A stretch of DNA of 64,000 nucleotides from Rhodopseudomonas pseudopalustris (lineage in GTDB: Bacteria > Pseudomonadota > Alphaproteobacteria > Rhizobiales > Xanthobacteraceae), in contig NZ_FODT01000001.1 of assembly GCF_900110435.1 (NCBI RefSeq), positions 434,001-498,000 of the forward strand, given 5' to 3'. How positions within the stretch are numbered: the stretch's first letter is position 1; the number at the start of each line of letters is the position of its first letter. The notes beneath the pieces are model-generated. The model did no database searches and was not told the DNA's origin. It saw only the letters and a program-made list of their open reading frames with translations. The translations under genes were made by a program, and so were the position numbers. This document shows, piece by piece, positions 38,514-48,305 of the stretch.

Positions 38514-39439
38514 CCGATAAAGCCAAGCGAAAACCCCGCATTCTGTGCATCGGCATTCCGGTGCGCGATCTCACTTTCAGGGTCGAGGCGGTGCCGGGTC
38601 GCGGCAACAAGGTCCCCGCCAGCGCCTATAAAGAGATTGCCGGCGGCAACGCGCTCAACGCCGGGATCGGCATCGCCCGGCTCGGCGGCGCCGCGACGAT
38701 GTGCGGCCCGATGGGCGACGCCGGCGAGACCGCGGCGACCTTCATGTTCGACAAGCTCGGCGAGGAAGGCATCGCGACCGATCGTCTGATCCACATGCCC
38801 GGACTGGTGACGCCGATCTCCGCGGTGCTGGTCGACCCGACCGGCGAACGCACCATCGTCACCTTCCGCGATCCGAAGCTGTGGAACGTCGATCTGCCCA
38901 GCGCCGAGACGCTGCTCGCGGATTGCGATGCGATCATGATCGAGAGCCGCTGCGCCGGATTCGCCACGCCGGTGTGCGCCGAGGCGATCCGGCGCGGCAT
39001 TCCGGTGGTGGTCGATATCGACAGTGCGATGTCGCTGAACGAAGGCCTGCTGACCGCGTCGTCGCATCTGATCTTTTCGGCCGAAGCACTGCACGCCACC
39101 GCCGGCATCAATGACGACGCGGCGGCTTTGAAAAAGGTCGCGACGCTGACGCATGCGTTCATCGCCGTCACCCGTGGCCCGAAGGGCACGTTGTGGCTCG
39201 ACGCCGATCAGAATTTCCAGGAGACTCCGGCGTTCCCGGTGCACTCGGTCGACACGCTCGGCGCCGGCGACATCTTCCACGGCGGGTTCGCGGTGGCGTT
39301 CAGCGAAGGCCAGGACATCCCGAGCGCGCTGCGCTTCGCCTCGGCCGCGGCGGCGCTGAAATGCACCCGCCCCGGCGGCGCCTTCGCCTGCCCCGATCGC
39401 GCCGAGGTCGAGGCGTTTCTCGCCGCCCAGCCGCGCTGA
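38510..39439 (+). CDS. PfkB-family sugar kinase
   Basis: This 309-aa kinase has the N-terminal ILCIGIPVRDLTF, the GGNALNAGIGIARLGG signature, and the C-terminal DTLGAGDIFHGGFA block with the catalytic Asp. The substrate (sugar, nucleoside or similar) cannot be named; PfkB includes fructokinase, ribokinase and adenosine kinase. It overlaps nudC by ATGA, suggesting a role in nucleotide or sugar salvage. Confidence 0.88.
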   Translation: MTDKAKRKPRILCIGIPVRDLTFRVEAVPGRGNKVPASAYKEIAGGNALNAGIGIARLGGAATMCGPMGDAGETAATFMFDKLGEEGIATDRLIHMPGLVTPISAVLVDPTGERTIVTFRDPKLWNVDLPSAETLLADCDAIMIESRCAGFATPVCAEAIRRGIPVVVDIDSAMSLNEGLLTASSHLIFSAEALHATAGINDDAAALKKVATLTHAFIAVTRGPKGTLWLDADQNFQETPAFPVHSVDTLGAGDIFHGGFAVAFSEGQDIPSALRFASAAAALKCTRPGGAFACPDRAEVEAFLAAQPR

Positions 39440-39475
39440 TCGATCAAGCCGCCCTGATCGAACAAGCCACGCCGA

Positions 39476-40177
39476 TCATCCCGCCGGCTGCGGCCGCCGT
39501 GATGGCGGCCGATAGTAAGCTTCGGGAATTTCGCCGAGCACGGAGTGCTGCAGCCTGCCGAGCGCCAGGCCGTAATACTGCTGAAAGCTCATGATCAGCG
39601 GCCGCCATTTGTCGGGATCGATGCGGTCGTCCTGTCCCTCCATCACGATCGAGGGATGGACGTGGATGCGGACGACGCTCAGCTCCAGCGCGACCAGATG
39701 GCCCCGCCACACCACATCCTCCTCCGCCATCGGGTGAGCCTGCATCAGCCGCGCCTCGATCTGGACCGGGCATTCCAGCGCGCGCGGCGCAGCCACCGCG
39801 TCGCCCTTCTGCGGCGTCAGGCGACTCACGCCGAATTTGTCGGCCTCGAAGCGATAGCCACGGTGGAGCTTCCCCTGCGGCACCGGATCGGAGCCCGTCG
39901 TGCGCGCCAGGCGGTCGACAGCGCCGACCAGATCGGACGACGGCAGATTGAGCACGCACTCGCCGCTGCGCAGGATATTCCCGGTGGTCTTGGAATTGCT
40001 CGCCAGCCCGAGCATACAGCGCTGGCCGACCCACCACGCCGACGACATCGGCGCCAGATTGAACGAGTCGTCGTCATTGCACGATCCGATCAGCACCACC
40101 GGCGTGCCGAAGTACAAGATCGCAGGGTCGATGATTTGCGACGACAAACGAAAATCTTTGCGTGCGGCCAGCGTCAT
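39476..40177 (-). CDS. Flavin reductase-like FMN-binding protein
   Basis: This 233-aa protein has the split-barrel flavin fold of the DIM6/NTAB family: TPVVLIGSCNDDDSFNLAPMSSAW followed by MLGLASNSKTTGNI and ECVLNLPSSD (given as VVLIGSCNDD, NLAPMSSAW and ECVLNLPSS). Members reduce or bind FMN for a partner oxygenase. No oxygenase gene is adjacent. It converges with the PfkB kinase gene. Confidence 0.85.
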   Translation of the reverse strand: MTLAARKDFRLSSQIIDPAILYFGTPVVLIGSCNDDDSFNLAPMSSAWWVGQRCMLGLASNSKTTGNILRSGECVLNLPSSDLVGAVDRLARTTGSDPVPQGKLHRGYRFEADKFGVSRLTPQKGDAVAAPRALECPVQIEARLMQAHPMAEEDVVWRGHLVALELSVVRIHVHPSIVMEGQDDRIDPDKWRPLIMSFQQYYGLALGRLQHSVLGEIPEAYYRPPSRRPQPAG

Positions 40178-40252
40178 GTCAGTCCTCCCGTTCGATGAGG
40201 TCTGATCTAGGCTGTTAGTTGAGCGTCACCCACCCGTTTCCCGATGATGCAG

Positions 40253-40693
40253 TCAGCGGCGAAGCGGCGACCAGTCCGGCGGCGCCAATTCGAAATGCTC
40301 GAACGCGAAGCCGGGCGCCACCGTGCAGCCGACCAGGGTCCAGTCGCCGGTCGTGACCGCAGCCTGCCAGGCGAGCGGCGGCACGATCGCCTGCGGCCGT
40401 TCGCCGGCCGCGACATCGGGGCCGAGCCGAATCGCGCGATGGCCGTCGGCGTCGGCGATCTCCAACGCCAGCGCCGCGCCGGCGTAATAGTGCCAGACCT
40501 CGATCGCATCGATGCGGTGCCAGTGCGAGCGCTCGCCGCTCGCCAGCAGGAAGTAGATCGCGGTCGAGAAGCTGCGGCCGGAGGCGTCGCAGCGCGGGTC
40601 GCGAAAGGTCTCGCGAAAATGGCCGCCTTCGGGATGCGGCTGCAGCTTCAGCCGCGCAATCATCTCGGCCGCCGACGGCATCGGCGCGCTCAC
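40253..40693 (-). CDS. Cupin protein, DUF985 family
   Basis: This 146-aa protein has the DUF985 pattern LQPHPEGGHFRETFRD and the cupin metal region SGERSHWHRIDAIEVWHYYAG. The function of the family is not established. Its ATG overlaps the gloB stop by four bases, so the two are co-translated. Confidence 0.85.
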   Translation of the reverse strand: MSAPMPSAAEMIARLKLQPHPEGGHFRETFRDPRCDASGRSFSTAIYFLLASGERSHWHRIDAIEVWHYYAGAALALEIADADGHRAIRLGPDVAAGERPQAIVPPLAWQAAVTTGDWTLVGCTVAPGFAFEHFELAPPDWSPLRR

Positions 40694-41457
40694 GAGTTGT
40701 TCTTGCGCTCGCGGAGTTCGCCGAACACGTCGGCCGCGCTTTCACCCGGCAGACCGACCGCGGCGGCGACCGACGGCACGTCGGCGCGCAGGAACAGATT
40801 GGCCTGCTTCTCCTCGCCGAGCGTCACCGGAATCGTCGGCTTGCCGGCGGCGCGCTGCTGCTCGACCTGTTTGGCGCGCGCCTGCAATGCGGCGTTGTCG
40901 GGCTCGATGGTCAGCGCGAACTTGACGTTCGAGGCGGTGTATTCGTGGCCGCAATACAGTTTGAAATCGTCGGGCAGCTCGCGCAGCTTCAGGAGCGACT
41001 CCCACATCATCGGATAGGTGCCCTCGAACACCCGGCCGCAGCCGATCGAGAACAGCGTATCGGCGGCGAACAGCGCGCGGTCGTCGTCGAACACGTAGGA
41101 GATGTGATCGAGCGTATGGCCCGGCGTCTCCAGCACGCGCGCGCTCAGCCCGCCGACGCGAACGACATCGCCCTCCTCGACGCGCAGATCGATGTCGGCG
41201 ATCTTGGCATTGGCGTCGTGCGGCGCGACGACGCGGCACTGATACTTCTTCTTCAGCTCGGCGACGCCGCCGACGTGATCGCCGTGATGATGCGTCACCA
41301 GAATGTCGGTCAGCTTCCAGCCTTCCTTCTCCAGCGCCGCGATCAACGGCGCGGCTTCCGGGGCATCGATCGAGGCGGTGGCGCCGCTCGACGGATCGTG
41401 AATCAGATAGCCGAAATTATCGGTGAGGCAGGGAACGATACGGATGTCGGCAGCCAT
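40690..41457 (-). CDS. gloB: Hydroxyacylglutathione hydrolase (glyoxalase II)
   Basis: This 255-aa metallo-beta-lactamase-fold enzyme hydrolyses S-lactoylglutathione. The metal motif THHHGDHVGG, the His in PGHTLDH, the bridging Asp in FAADTLFSIGCGR and CGHEYT are all present. I start at 41457, preceded by GGGAGA; 45 codons open upstream overlap the divergent region. It diverges from a methyltransferase gene. Confidence 0.96.
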   Translation of the reverse strand: MAADIRIVPCLTDNFGYLIHDPSSGATASIDAPEAAPLIAALEKEGWKLTDILVTHHHGDHVGGVAELKKKYQCRVVAPHDANAKIADIDLRVEEGDVVRVGGLSARVLETPGHTLDHISYVFDDDRALFAADTLFSIGCGRVFEGTYPMMWESLLKLRELPDDFKLYCGHEYTASNVKFALTIEPDNAALQARAKQVEQQRAAGKPTIPVTLGEEKQANLFLRADVPSVAAAVGLPGESAADVFGELRERKNNS

Positions 41458-41633
41458 GAGATCTCCCGGAAATTGGCGCAGCGAACGCTGCCCGCCGCTG
41501 TTGCGGGTCGCGGGTCGACGCAGCACAAAGTCTACCACGGACGGCGACCGGGACGAAATCCACGCAAAACTGCGTGGCCACGCCGCAGTCAACCACTTTG
41601 CCGGAGCGTCGGCTGGCGTGGTAAAAGCCGCGC

Positions 41634-42398
41634 ATGACGATCGACGTTGTCAATCTGCGCGATTTTTACTCCAACCGTCTCGGCCTTGTGGCGCGGCGCC
41701 TGATCAACCGCGGTATCCAGACGCGTTGGCCCGACGCGCGCGGTCAGCGGGTGCTCGGGCTCGGCTATCCAACGCCGTATCTCGGCCTGTTTCGCGACGA
41801 TTGCGAACGCTGCATCGCCTTCATGCCGGCGGCCCAGGGCGTCTTGAAATGGCCGACCGCGCGCGCCACGCTGTCGACGCTGGTCGAGGAACGTGCGCTG
41901 CCGCTGCCCGACGCCGCGGTGGACCGCATCCTGCTGGTGCATTCCCTGGAGATGTCCGAGGACCCCGACGCGCTGCTGCGCGAGGTCTGGCGGGTGCTGG
42001 CGCCGTCCGGCCGGCTGCTTGCGGTGGTGCCGAATCGCCGCGGGGTCTGGGCGCGCAGCGACAACACCCCGTTCGGCCATGGACGGCCCTATTCGCGCTC
42101 ACAGATTTCCGACTTGTTGCGCCGGACCTGGTTCACGCCGGTCGGCTGGAGCGAGGCGCTGTTCATGCCGCCGCTCGAGCAAAGCTGGCTGCTGCGCTCT
42201 GCGCCGGCGTGGGAACGAGTCGGCGCCGCGGCCTCGCTGCCGTTCGCCGGCGTCCATGTCGTCGAGGCCACCAAGCAGGTGGTGCGCCCGATCCAGGCCA
42301 AGCGCGAGCGCACCCGGCTGATTCCAGCGCTGGGGCCGTCGCTGGTGCCGTCGCCGATGCAGGCCGACGACTCCGATCTGCCGGCTCGGCCGCGCTGA
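41634..42398 (+). CDS. SAM-dependent methyltransferase, type 11-like
   Basis: This 254-aa protein has a degenerate SAM loop (VLGLGYPTPYL), an acidic strand (LPLPDAAVDRILLVHSLE) and a C-terminal VLAPSGRLLAVVPNR block, as in Methyltransf_11. The GxGxG loop is incomplete, so cofactor binding should be checked. It lies back to back with gloB in a pairing seen in this bacterial group. Substrate unknown. Confidence 0.8.
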   Translation: MTIDVVNLRDFYSNRLGLVARRLINRGIQTRWPDARGQRVLGLGYPTPYLGLFRDDCERCIAFMPAAQGVLKWPTARATLSTLVEERALPLPDAAVDRILLVHSLEMSEDPDALLREVWRVLAPSGRLLAVVPNRRGVWARSDNTPFGHGRPYSRSQISDLLRRTWFTPVGWSEALFMPPLEQSWLLRSAPAWERVGAAASLPFAGVHVVEATKQVVRPIQAKRERTRLIPALGPSLVPSPMQADDSDLPARPR

Positions 42399-42404
42399 AC
42401 GCAA

Positions 42405-42430
42405 AAGGGCCGCGCCGAAGCGCGACCCTT
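42405..42430. terminator. Bidirectional hairpin between convergent genes
   Basis: AAGGGCCGCG and CGCGACCCTT pair with one mismatch around a short loop. The hairpin lies between the stops of the convergent methyltransferase and DUF4167 genes, seven bases after the former. A-rich and T-containing flanks are weak. Confidence 0.5.
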
Positions 42431-42458
42431 GCAATCCTGAGATATTGGTCGACCGGGC

Positions 42459-43184
42459 CTATTCGTTGCCGGGCGTGGCGTCTTCCGCCGGCACGGGAGC
42501 CGCGGCTGCGGCGCCTTCGCCACGCGGAACATGCGGCCGCCGGCGTCGGCGCGGCGGGAAACGCTCGGCGCCGCCGGCGCCCTCGAACGCCGCAGGGCTG
42601 ATCTGCGGCTGCGGACCGGTGATGAACGACGGCAGGCGATCGACGGCTTCGACGCTCGGCTGCGGCTGTTCGGCGCGCGGCGTAAACTGCGGCTGCGGAC
42701 GATGCTCGCGCGGCTGCGGCTGTTCGCGCGGCGCAAATTGCGGCTGCTCGGCGCGGGGCTGCTCGCGCGGCTGATAGGGCTGTTGCTGCACCGGAACGAG
42801 ACCGGGCTCGGCGCCGAAGTTCGAGTAATCGGCCTCGCCCTCGTCGTCATTGTCCGACATGTCGTTGTCGACGCGCTGCTGCTGCTGCGGCTGATTCTGC
42901 CGGAACTGCTCCTGGGCAGCGGCGATCAGCCGGAAATAATGCTCGGCGTGCTGATAGTAGTTTTCCGCCGCGACCGGATCGCCCGAGGAACGCGCATCGC
43001 GTGCGAGCTGAACGTATTTCTCGGCGACGTGAGATGCGGTCCCGCGGATCTTGATATCGGGTCCATTCGACTCGAACACCCGAGTCATCGGGTTCTGGCC
43101 GCGCCGGTTGTTATTGTTGTTATTATTATTGTTGCTACCGCTGTTGCGGTTACGCAGCCGCTTGTTGTTCTGCCCGTTTCTCAT
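42459..43184 (-). CDS. DUF4167 protein with Asn and Gln homopolymer tracts
   Basis: This 241-aa protein begins MRNGQNNKRLRNRNSGS, followed by a run of nine Asn encoded by AAT/AAC repeats, then the conserved DUF4167 core (VFESNGPDIKIRGTA, HVAEKYVQLARDA, NYYQHAEHYFRLIAAAQEQF). The rest is low complexity, rich in Gln, Pro, Arg and Glu. The domain is common in Alphaproteobacteria and of unknown function; the basic tail pattern suggests nucleic-acid binding. Confidence 0.88.
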   Translation of the reverse strand: MRNGQNNKRLRNRNSGSNNNNNNNNNRRGQNPMTRVFESNGPDIKIRGTASHVAEKYVQLARDARSSGDPVAAENYYQHAEHYFRLIAAAQEQFRQNQPQQQQRVDNDMSDNDDEGEADYSNFGAEPGLVPVQQQPYQPREQPRAEQPQFAPREQPQPREHRPQPQFTPRAEQPQPSVEAVDRLPSFITGPQPQISPAAFEGAGGAERFPPRRRRRPHVPRGEGAAAAAPVPAEDATPGNE

Positions 43185-43676
43185 GTCTTACCTTCTTACC
43201 AAACCCCGATTGTGTCCCGATGTCGTGTGCACGATTGTCATGCCGTGCATCGCCGGCGTGCGACGACGCCGGACGCACTGCGCCCACCCGAATAGCTGAC
43301 CCGCCTGGTATCGTTAGCGCCGTGTGTCGCGTTCAACAAAGACGCGTTCCCCAACTCCGGAGCGCCGTGCCGCGCTGGCCGGACCAATCAACGAGCCCGC
43401 CAAAGCAGGCTCAGCTTCGCTTGTGTGAGTTGTTCAAGCGTAAAATCAGGCTTTCGTTCGCTTCGCGGTCGCGAGCAGCGCGGCTGTCTCAGCCTTCGCG
43501 CTCTTTCGAACCCGCCGTTTGGGAACCCTTTCGATCCGGGCTCTCGACAAGAACTCTGTTCTTTTCTGGCCTTTGACCGCAGACCCGCGGGACCAGTCAC
43601 CCCGGACCGATATCCTAGCCGGAACGTAGTCGCTCTCAGCCGATATTCCAAGCGTTTTTTGCAATCTATTCCGACA
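43185..43676. other. Intergenic stretch without a supported gene
   Basis: This 492-base gap between prmC and the DUF4167 gene holds the latter's leader and promoter. A minus-strand frame at 43446-43664 has Lys/Arg/Ala-rich codons but no ribosome site or family match. No RNA gene fold was recognised. Confidence 0.45.
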
Positions 43677-44555
43677 TTAACCTATCAAATTACGCCCCAT
43701 CAGCGCCCGAAAAATGCCGCCGAGATCGCGGCGAGGCGGCCCCGAGACGGTGAGCCCGGCGGCCCTCATCAGCGCGGCGACTTCGTCGCTCTGTCCCTGC
43801 CCGAACTCAACCACCAGCGCCCCGCCCGGGCGCAGCAACCGCATCGATTCGGGGACGATCCGGCGGTAGGCGTCGAGTCCGTCGTCGCCGCCATCCAGTG
43901 CACGGCGCGGATCGTGATCACGGACCTCGCGATCGAGCGCGGCGATGTCGCGCGCCGGAATGTAAGGCGGGTTGGAGACGATCAGGTCGAACGGGCCGAT
44001 CAGCGCCGACGCGTAGTCGCAGACGGTGAAGCCCGTGCGATTCGACAGACCGAGACGGATCGCATTGCTCTGCGCGGCTCGTAGTGCCCCGAGGCTGATA
44101 TCGGTCGCGACGCCGAACGCGGCGGGACACTCCGACAGCAACGCCAGCAGGATCGCGCCCGAGCCGGCGCCGATGTCGAGAATCAGCGGTCGCGCGGGCG
44201 CCTCGGCGCGGAGATACTCCAGCGCGACCTCGACCACCGTCTCGGTGTCGGGCCGCGGCACCAGCGTGTCGGCGGACAGCGTCAGTGGCAGCCCCCAGAA
44301 TTCGCGAGCGCCGAGAATTCGCGCCACCGGCTCGCCGGCGAGGCGGCGCGCCACAAAGCCGTCGAGCAGCTCCGCATGATCGGGCGCGAGCAATCTCTCG
44401 GCCTGTACGATCAGCCCGGTGAGATCGAGGCCCGTCACCTCCCCGATCAGCAATCGCGCGTCGAGCTCCGCCGATTCGATGCCGGCGTCCTTCAACCGCC
44501 GGCCGATCGCGCGGCGCGCGGCGGCAATGGTCCTGACTGCGGGAGATCCGGTCAC
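43677..44555 (-). CDS. prmC: Peptide chain release factor N5-glutamine methyltransferase
   Basis: This 292-aa enzyme methylates the GGQ glutamine of release factors. The SAM motif is LILDIGAGSGAILLALL, and the catalytic IVSNPPYIP is intact. It starts with GTG at 44555, 42 bases after the prfA stop. Its direct substrate RF1 is encoded by the adjacent upstream gene, the usual order. Confidence 0.95.
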   Translation of the reverse strand: MTGSPAVRTIAAARRAIGRRLKDAGIESAELDARLLIGEVTGLDLTGLIVQAERLLAPDHAELLDGFVARRLAGEPVARILGAREFWGLPLTLSADTLVPRPDTETVVEVALEYLRAEAPARPLILDIGAGSGAILLALLSECPAAFGVATDISLGALRAAQSNAIRLGLSNRTGFTVCDYASALIGPFDLIVSNPPYIPARDIAALDREVRDHDPRRALDGGDDGLDAYRRIVPESMRLLRPGGALVVEFGQGQSDEVAALMRAAGLTVSGPPRRDLGGIFRALMGRNLIG

Positions 44556-44597
44556 GCGCGGCGCGCCGCCGGACGCGAACCTCGACGCGGCCGCCGC

Positions 44598-45683
44598 CTA
44601 GGCCGCATGGCCCTGCGCCGCGAGCTGGGCGGCCTGGTGCTCGGTCGTGAGCGCATCGATCAGTTCGCCCAGCGCCTCGCCGGCGATCACCTGCGGCAGT
44701 TTGTAGAGCGTCAGATTGATGCGGTGGTCGGTGACCCGGCCCTGCGGAAAATTATAGGTGCGGATCCGCTCCGAGCGGTCGCCGGAGCCGACCTTCTCCT
44801 TGCGCTCGGCCGAGCGCGCGGCATCGAGGCGCTGCTGCTCGGCGTCGTAGATCCGCGAGCGCAGAATGTTCATCGCCGAGGCGCGGTTCTTATGCTGCGA
44901 GCGGCTGTCCTGCATCATCACCACGATGCCGGTCGGCAGATGGGTGATGCGGATCGCCGATTCGGTCTTGTTGACGTGCTGGCCGCCGGCCCCTTGCGCC
45001 CGCATGGTGTCGATCTTGAGATCGTCCGGCTTGATGTCGACGTCGACCTCCTCGACCTCGGGCAGCACCGCGACCGTCGCGGCCGAGGTATGGATGCGGC
45101 CCTGCGTCTCGGTGTCCGGCACCCGCTGGACGCGATGCACGCCGGATTCGAACTTCAGCTTGGCGAAGGCGCCGCGGCCCTTCACCTCGGCGATGATTTC
45201 CTTGAAGCCGCCCATCGAGCCTTCGGAGGCCGAGATCACCTCGACGCTCCAGCCCTGCAGCGCGGCGAATTTCTCGTACATCCGGAACAGGTCGCCGGCG
45301 AACAGCGAGGCCTCGTCGCCGCCGGTGCCGGCGCGGATTTCCAGCATCACGTTGCGCTCGTCCATCGCATCCTTGGGCAGCAGTGCGACGCGGATTTCCT
45401 GGATCAGTTCCTCGCGATGGGCGTCGAGCGCGTCGCGTTCGGCTTCCGCCATCGCCCGCATCTCGGAATCCGTGTCGGGATCCTCGAGCAGCGCGTCGAC
45501 ATCGCCGAGTTCGTCACGGACTTCCCGATACGCCTTCACCGCCTCGACCAGCGGGTTCAGCTCGGATAATTCGCGGGTGATCCGCACATATTCGCTGGCG
45601 CCGACCTCGCCGAGCAGTTGCGCTTCGAGCGAGGCGTGATGCGCGAGAAGAACGTCGAGTTTGGCTTCGGGCAGTTTGGACAT
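44598..45683 (-). CDS. prfA: Peptide chain release factor 1
   Basis: This 361-aa factor reads UAA and UAG. The [15 protein letters not shown] motif holds the catalytic GGQ, and the stop-reading tripeptide lies in [14 protein letters not shown] as P-D-T (PxT, where E. coli has PAT). Length matches the family. It is followed by prmC and preceded by ptsP by 51 bases on the same strand. Confidence 0.97.
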   Translation of the reverse strand: MSKLPEAKLDVLLAHHASLEAQLLGEVGASEYVRITRELSELNPLVEAVKAYREVRDELGDVDALLEDPDTDSEMRAMAEAERDALDAHREELIQEIRVALLPKDAMDERNVMLEIRAGTGGDEASLFAGDLFRMYEKFAALQGWSVEVISASEGSMGGFKEIIAEVKGRGAFAKLKFESGVHRVQRVPDTETQGRIHTSAATVAVLPEVEEVDVDIKPDDLKIDTMRAQGAGGQHVNKTESAIRITHLPTGIVVMMQDSRSQHKNRASAMNILRSRIYDAEQQRLDAARSAERKEKVGSGDRSERIRTYNFPQGRVTDHRINLTLYKLPQVIAGEALGELIDALTTEHQAAQLAAQGHAA

Positions 45684-45734
45684 GGATGGGTCTCGGACAA
45701 CGGAAACGGCACAGCGGCGGCGCGGACGGCGTCG

Positions 45735-48002
45735 CTACAAAGAGAGCCCGTGAGCCTCGGCGAATTCCGCGAGCTTGTGCCGGATCGAGACGCTGCCCGC
45801 GGGCGCGTCGAGCAGCGGCAAGATCGCCGCCTCGGCCTTGGCGGCGTCGACCTCCAGGATCATCGCCTTGATCGGGCCGTGCGACACCGCCGACACCGAC
45901 AGCGCGCGGTAGCCGATCGCGATCAGCGCCAGCGCCGACAGCGGCTGCGACGCCATCTCGCCGCACAGCGACACCGAGCGGTTTGCGGCCTTCGCCTTGC
46001 GCACGATGTGGCGCAGCGCGCGCAGGATCGGCGTCGACAGCGTGTCGAAGCGATCCGACACTTTCGAATTGCCGCGATCGACCGCGTACAGGAACTGGAA
46101 CAGATCGTTGGAGCCGACCGAGATGAAGTCGACCTTCTTCAACAACTCGTCGAGCTGATAAAGCAGCGCCGGGACCTCGACCATGGTGCCGACGTCGACG
46201 CGCTCCGGCAAGGTGTGGCCGTGCTGACGCAGATAGGTCAATTCGCGCTCGACGATCGCCTTGGCGGCGTCGAACTCCGCGACCTCGGAAATCATCGGGA
46301 ACATGATGCGCAAGGAGCGGCCGCCGCCGGCGCGCAGCAGCGCGCGAATCTGGCTGCGCAGCAGGCCCGGCCGGTCGAGCCCGAGCCGGATCGCGCGCCA
46401 GCCCAGCGCCGGATTCTCCTCGACCACCGTCTCCATATAAGGCAGCGCCTTGTCGCCGCCGATATCGAGCGTGCGGAACGTCACCGGTTTCGAGCCGGCG
46501 GCGTCGAGCACGGTGCGATACAGCGCGAGCTGGTCGCTCGAGCGCGGCAGGCTCTGGCCGATCATGAACTGCAGCTCGGTGCGAAACAGGCCGATGCCGG
46601 ACGAGCCGGTGTCGTCGATATGCGGCAGGTCGATCGCGAGGCCGGCATTGATCATCAGGTCGATCGGCTGGCCGTCCTTGGTGACGCAGGCCAGATCGCG
46701 CAACGCCGAATACTGCGCCTGGCGGCGGGCGCGGAAGCGCACGCGCTCGCCATAGGCGGCCTCGACTTCCGCCGATGGCCGCACATAGATCGAGCCGGAG
46801 GTCGCATCCACGATGATCGCGTCGCCGGGATCGGCGATGCCTGGCGCGTTCGGAACTTCGCCGACGGCGGCGATGCCGAGCGCGCGCGCCACGATCGACA
46901 CGTGCGAATTCGCGGTGCCCTCCTCGAGCACCAAGCCTCGCAGCCGGGTCCGGTCGTAGTCCAGCAGCGCCGCAGGTCCCATCGAGCGTGCGATCAGGAT
47001 GGCGTTGTCGGGCAGTTGCTCGCGGGACGGCGCATGATTCTGTCCGACGAGCTGGCGCATCAGCCGGTGGCCGAGATCTTCGAGATCGTGCAGGCGGTCG
47101 CGCAGATAGGGGTCGGTCGAGCGCAGCATCCGGGCGCGGGTGTCGGACTGCACGCGCTCGACGGCCGCCTCCGCGGTCAGGCCGGTCGCCACCGCCTCGT
47201 GCAGCCGGTGCGACCAGCCATGGTCGTTGGCGAACATCCGGTAGGCTTCCAGCACCTCGCGATGCTCGCCGCCGTCGGCGACGTCGCCGCGCTCCAGCAA
47301 CCGGTCGAGATCGGCGCGCAATTTCGCCAAGGCGGCATCGAGCCGCTTGATCTCCTTGGGGAGATCCTCGGCGATGTAATTGGTGATGACGACGCGCGGC
47401 TCGTGCAGCACGACATGGCCGAGCGCGATGCCGTCCGACAGGATCGCGCCGGTCTTGTGGATCGAGTGCCGCGCCGCCGGTTCGGCGCCGGGCTGCGCCA
47501 GGGCGGACAATTCGCCCGAGGCGATCATCTCGGCGAGCACCATCGCGGTGGTCTGCAGCGCCTCGACTTCTTCTTCGACATAAGTGCGCTTGGCGCGGTT
47601 CTGCACCACCAGCACGCCGAGCGTGTTGCCGGCGCGCAGGATCGGCACGCCGAGGAAGGAGTGATAGATTTCTTCGCCGGTTTCCGGGCGGAACGAGAAC
47701 GCCGGGTGGCTTTGGGCGTCGGAGAGATTCAGCGGCGTCGCCTCGGAGGCGACCAGGCCGACCAGGCCTTCATGCGCGTTGAGCACGGTCTGGTGCACGG
47801 CTTCGCGGTTGAGGCCTTCGGTGGCGTAGAGTTCGAGCGTGTTGTCGACCCGCAGCACATAGGTCGAGCACACCTCCGCCACCATGTTGGCGGCGATCAG
47901 CACCACGATCTTGTCCAGCCGTTCCTGCGCGGAGACTTGCTCCGCCATGGTTTCACGGAGCCGTCTCAGCAAGACGCGGGGGCCGCCCGACGTGCTCCGC
48001 AT
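45735..48002 (-). CDS. ptsP: Phosphoenolpyruvate-protein phosphotransferase of the nitrogen PTS
   Basis: This 755-aa enzyme I-Ntr has an N-terminal GAF domain (about 20-150), which senses nitrogen status in other bacteria, and an enzyme-I body. The phospho-His is in EEGTANSHVSIVARALGI, and the PEP-binding TIM barrel includes GIGLFRTELQFM, PVTFRTLDIGGDK and VSLCGEMAS. It phosphorylates NPr, then EIIA-Ntr; neither is in this window. Upstream a good minus-strand promoter is visible. Confidence 0.95.
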   Translation of the reverse strand: MRSTSGGPRVLLRRLRETMAEQVSAQERLDKIVVLIAANMVAEVCSTYVLRVDNTLELYATEGLNREAVHQTVLNAHEGLVGLVASEATPLNLSDAQSHPAFSFRPETGEEIYHSFLGVPILRAGNTLGVLVVQNRAKRTYVEEEVEALQTTAMVLAEMIASGELSALAQPGAEPAARHSIHKTGAILSDGIALGHVVLHEPRVVITNYIAEDLPKEIKRLDAALAKLRADLDRLLERGDVADGGEHREVLEAYRMFANDHGWSHRLHEAVATGLTAEAAVERVQSDTRARMLRSTDPYLRDRLHDLEDLGHRLMRQLVGQNHAPSREQLPDNAILIARSMGPAALLDYDRTRLRGLVLEEGTANSHVSIVARALGIAAVGEVPNAPGIADPGDAIIVDATSGSIYVRPSAEVEAAYGERVRFRARRQAQYSALRDLACVTKDGQPIDLMINAGLAIDLPHIDDTGSSGIGLFRTELQFMIGQSLPRSSDQLALYRTVLDAAGSKPVTFRTLDIGGDKALPYMETVVEENPALGWRAIRLGLDRPGLLRSQIRALLRAGGGRSLRIMFPMISEVAEFDAAKAIVERELTYLRQHGHTLPERVDVGTMVEVPALLYQLDELLKKVDFISVGSNDLFQFLYAVDRGNSKVSDRFDTLSTPILRALRHIVRKAKAANRSVSLCGEMASQPLSALALIAIGYRALSVSAVSHGPIKAMILEVDAAKAEAAILPLLDAPAGSVSIRHKLAEFAEAHGLSL

Positions 48003-48209
48003 GTGCCGATATCTCCTTTGAACAGCAATCCCGACGCCGGCTGCGGCGCCGGCGACGAACCTCTCGACGCGACGTCGCAGGCTACGCGCCGCACCAGCCT
48101 AGCCCGGCGCGGGCCGGCAACGAGCCGTTTGACGGCCCGGGCCAGCTTCGCAACGAAGCCGGAACCGGCTTTCTCAGCCGCCCTGGCCGCGCCGCGCGCC
48201 CTTCAGGCC

Positions 48210-48238
48210 GTATAGCGAATTGACGCTTGATTTGCCAA
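48210..48238 (-). promoter_or_regulatory. Promoter upstream of ptsP
   Basis: On the minus strand TTGGCA and CTATAC are 17 bases apart, about 210 bases before the ptsP start, in a 303-base gap that otherwise holds no gene. The gap also contains a GGCTTCG/CGAAGCC-type small repeat near 48150. Confidence 0.5.
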
Positions 48239-48305
48239 GCAAAACGCCTGCCACGAGCGAGGGCAAACGGCGCCCCGCCCGGCCTGAAATCACTGCAAAA
48301 TTGTT

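Noticed and set aside
43446-43664. Basic 72-codon frame downstream of DUF4167
   Set aside because: Lys/Arg/Ala-rich but no ribosome site and no family; overlapped by other equally good frames.
44900-45200. Damage in the RF1 stop-reading motif (PDT instead of PAT)
   Set aside because: The motif is PxT and the middle residue varies in bacteria; the rest of prfA is intact.
45618-48215. 865-codon plus-strand frame opposite ptsP and prfA leader
   Set aside because: ptsP on the minus strand has all enzyme I and GAF motifs; the plus product has no recognisable domain and a His/Arg/Gln composition typical of antisense frames.
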